From assembly GCA_016711405.1 (NCBI GenBank), contig JADJSZ010000065.1:1-33730 (forward strand): a stretch of 33,730 nt of DNA, read 5' to 3'. The position numbers were made by a program, and so were the translations under genes. This document shows, piece after piece, positions 32,021 to 33,730 of the stretch. Source of the stretch: Candidatus Hadersleviella danica. Its GTDB lineage: Bacteria > Chloroflexota > Anaerolineae > Promineifilales > Promineifilaceae. The notes under the pieces were generated by a model. It saw only the letters and a program-made list of their open reading frames with translations, ran no database searches and was not told the origin of the DNA. Numbering within the stretch: the stretch's first letter is position 1; every line of letters begins with the position of its first letter.

Positions 32021-32569
32021 TTAACCTTCTAGCAGAGCCACAATCTCATCATGGCCTGCCTCGGCCGCTAATTCCACGGCCGTTTTGCCCTGATAATTTT
32101 GCCAGCTTAAATCGGGGGCGGTGTTGGCCAGCAACCAGCGCACCAAGTCGGCGTGTCCCGCTTGCGCCGCATGGGCGAGTGCCACACTTCCACCGCCGCG
32201 CATCCCCCGCTCGTAGAGCAGTTGCGCCAAGGCCACATCGCCGCTAAAAGCGAGGTGTGCCATGAGCGGGATGCCATGCGCCCCGAGGGCGTTGGCTTGG
32301 CTGGGGTCATCTGCCAAAATGCGCTCAACGGCCGCCTTATCGCCGAGCATGGCGGCCGTGTAAATTTCCAGCGGTGCGCCCTGCGCCAGCAGGTAGGTGG
32401 CAATTTCGCGGTTGCCCACATGGGCGGCGGCCTGAATTGGCGTTTCCGTGCCTCCACCGGGGCCCCAATCAAATTCCACATTCAACCAATCGGGCTGTTC
32501 GGCCAAAATGGTTTGCACGGCCTCTAAATTCCCGTGCGCGGCAATCACAAATTCACGTACTGTAGCCAT
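32021..32569 (-). CDS. Ankyrin-repeat protein
   Basis: The start at 32569 (MATVREFVIAAHGNLEAVQT) is taken because the first ankyrin helix begins there; the open frame extends to 32668 without good signals. 182 residues with about five ankyrin repeats: HGNLEAVQTILAEQPDWLNV, ETPIQAAAHVGNREIATYLL, AAMLGDKAAVERILADDPSQ, LMAHLAFSGDVALAQLLYER and ALAHAAQAGHADLVRWLLAN, ending KTAVELAAEAGHDEIVALLE. No signal peptide, so probably a cytoplasmic protein-binding module. It is joined to the WD40 gene by a three-base gap, so both are translated together. Confidence 0.85.
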   Translation of the reverse strand: MATVREFVIAAHGNLEAVQTILAEQPDWLNVEFDWGPGGGTETPIQAAAHVGNREIATYLLAQGAPLEIYTAAMLGDKAAVERILADDPSQANALGAHGIPLMAHLAFSGDVALAQLLYERGMRGGGSVALAHAAQAGHADLVRWLLANTAPDLSWQNYQGKTAVELAAEAGHDEIVALLEG

Positions 32570-32645
32570 GGTGCATAAGCCGTGAGCAAAAACCGTCACG
32601 GTGAATAAATTCCTCCCTCTGCCATCCGCTCCTCTGCCCTCCCCC

Positions 32646-33730
32646 TCACGCCACCATCGGCAACGCAATACTCACATCGGCCGTGCGCTTCGCATAGGGG
32701 ACGTGATGCGGCCGTTGCGGGACGGGCGGGCACTCCCATGCGGAATCGGCCGTGTCCCGCCGCATATCTTTGAGCTTGGGCAAAATGCCACAAGCAAAAC
32801 ATTGGTGGCGGCAATCAATGCGCGTCTCTTGCGCTTGGCTCATCAAGTAATCTTGGGTCAGGAATTTGCGCGTCACGGCGATGTCAATGTGTTCCCACGG
32901 GAAAAGTTCGTCAATCGGCCGTTGGCGGTAGTTGTAGAAGGCCATGTCCAGCCCTTCTGCTTCAAACGCGGCTTGCCACAGCCCAAAATCAAAATGCTCC
33001 TGCCACGCATCGAACTTGGCCCCCATGCGCCACGCCCGCGCCACCACCTCCGCCACGCGCCTATCCCCCCGCGCCAAAAAACCCTCAAACACCGATTCGA
33101 CGGGGTCTGTCCAACGCAAATGCAGGCCGTGGCCGCGCACTTCTTTCATCAGCAACGCCTGTTTGGCCTTCACGTTCTCCAGCGCATCCATCGCCTCCCA
33201 CTGGAACGGCGTGTGCGGTTTGGGGATGAATGTACTCACCCCGACGTTCACACTCGCCTTTTTGCGGTGGACATTCCAGCCCTCGTTCAGCACTTTTTTG
33301 GCCAGTTTGGAGATGGCGTAGACATCGTCGAGATTTTCCAGCGGGTGGCCAATCATGAAATAGAGTTTGATGCTCAACCAATTGTGCCGAAAAATTTCGC
33401 GGGCCGTCTCGATGAGTTCCTCATCCGACACGTATTTGTTGATGATGTTGCGCATCTTTTCGGTGGCCGCTTCGGGGGCGAGCGTAAAGCCGCCCCGGCG
33501 GTCTCCTCAAGGGAGAATTTGCTCAATGGTTTCCACGCGCTTCCTCTACCGGCCGTTCCCGCCCGGCCCGTGTGACCATCCCCGCATGGCAGAAGCGGCA
33601 ACCACGGGTGCAACCGCGCGAAATTTCGATGGGGGCACGGGTATGCCGCCGTTTTCGATGAGGGATGACGAATTTGGTGACGGGTGAGGCAGGTGGGGGC
33701 GATTGTTTTTAGCACCTTGGCGGGGGCTTC
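32646..33730 (-). CDS. Radical SAM protein, TIGR03960-like (N-terminus outside window, frameshifted)
   Basis: Only the C-terminal part is in the window; the gene enters from beyond 33730. Around 33620-33570 one frame shows SPVTKFVIPHRKRRHTRAPI and EISRGCTRGCRFCHAG, the Cx3Cx2C iron-sulfur/AdoMet motif in the form typical of the B12-domain-associated family TIGR03960. Two shifts near 33500-33540 separate this from the rest, which reads TEKMRNIINKYVSDEELIET in frame to the stop at 32646. Downstream landmarks are YFMIGHPLENLDDVYAISKL, STFIPKPHTPFQWEAM, LFPWEHIDIAVTRKFL and RIDCRHQCFACGILP, with a late Cys cluster. These match the long C-terminal part of the family, whose reaction is not known to me. 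Confidence 0.82.

Noticed and set aside
1..33730. tRNA or rRNA genes
   Set aside because: None found on either strand by eye; no conserved rRNA segments or tRNA arm motifs were seen.

Overview
The window looks like a chromosomal piece of an uncultured bacterium, most likely a Chloroflexota (Anaerolineae/Ardenticatenia-like) genome. The lineage is inferred from the gene content: NBR1-type Ig-like and LamG surface proteins with Thr/Pro linkers, LysM and SH3 envelope proteins, a CarH-type B12 regulator, a TIGR03960-type radical SAM protein and a T-box in front of thrS. GC is roughly in the high fifties by eye. There are no rRNAs, tRNAs, phage genes, transposases or CRISPR arrays. At least ten genes carry apparent single-base frameshifts, many in homopolymers, and one block (28486-28708) looks like unreadable sequence. 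I read these mostly as sequencing or assembly errors and describe the joined genes.

Layout. 1-1764 (+): a lipoprotein running in frame into an APH(3')-like kinase. 1830-3686 (-): a double-FHA protein with an unrecognised helical C-terminus. 4002-5363 (-): a CarH-type B12-binding MerR regulator with its own promoter and a phased operator. 5621-9601 (-): a copper operon csoR, copZ-like, cupredoxin lipoprotein, copA, with promoter and a probable CsoR operator. 9611-13649: envelope proteins (two tandem LamG proteins, a Gly/Asn-rich lipoprotein and, divergently, an SH3 protein). 13725-15661 (+): a small unknown protein, then glgA. 15739-17248 (+): a DUF2878-like membrane protein and a Tat-exported phosphoesterase. 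17313-20462 (-): a zinc-ribbon/LysM membrane protein and an NBR1-Ig lipoprotein. 20708-26021 (+): an Eis-like acetyltransferase, an MBL-fold hydrolase, homocysteine methyltransferase, a membrane protein, CcmH and an FHA membrane protein. 26139-28451 (-): thrS behind a T-box riboswitch. 28467-30832 (-): a monooxygenase-like protein, a haloalkane dehalogenase and recO. 30989-32569 (-): WD40 and ankyrin proteins. 32646-33730 (-): a radical SAM protein cut by the window end.

Two genome-scale patterns stand out more than any single gene. First, the palindrome CGGCCG occurs about 180 times (my hand count), roughly ten times expectation. It lies in genes in all frames, in promoter spacers and in terminator stems, and is rarely flanked by an outer C or G. 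It behaves like a highly iterated palindrome comparable in kind to cyanobacterial HIP1. Second, most gene borders carry a short degenerate tandem array with a 7-nt (sometimes 8-nt) period. Each border uses a different word (ACCACTA, AGCTATC, GTTATTC, TACGAAG, AGAGACTG and so on). The arrays are often arranged as inverted pairs, run into stop codons and signal peptides, and in copA and the LysM gene sit inside coding sequence. They resemble the heptanucleotide STRR repeats of cyanobacteria but with changing words.
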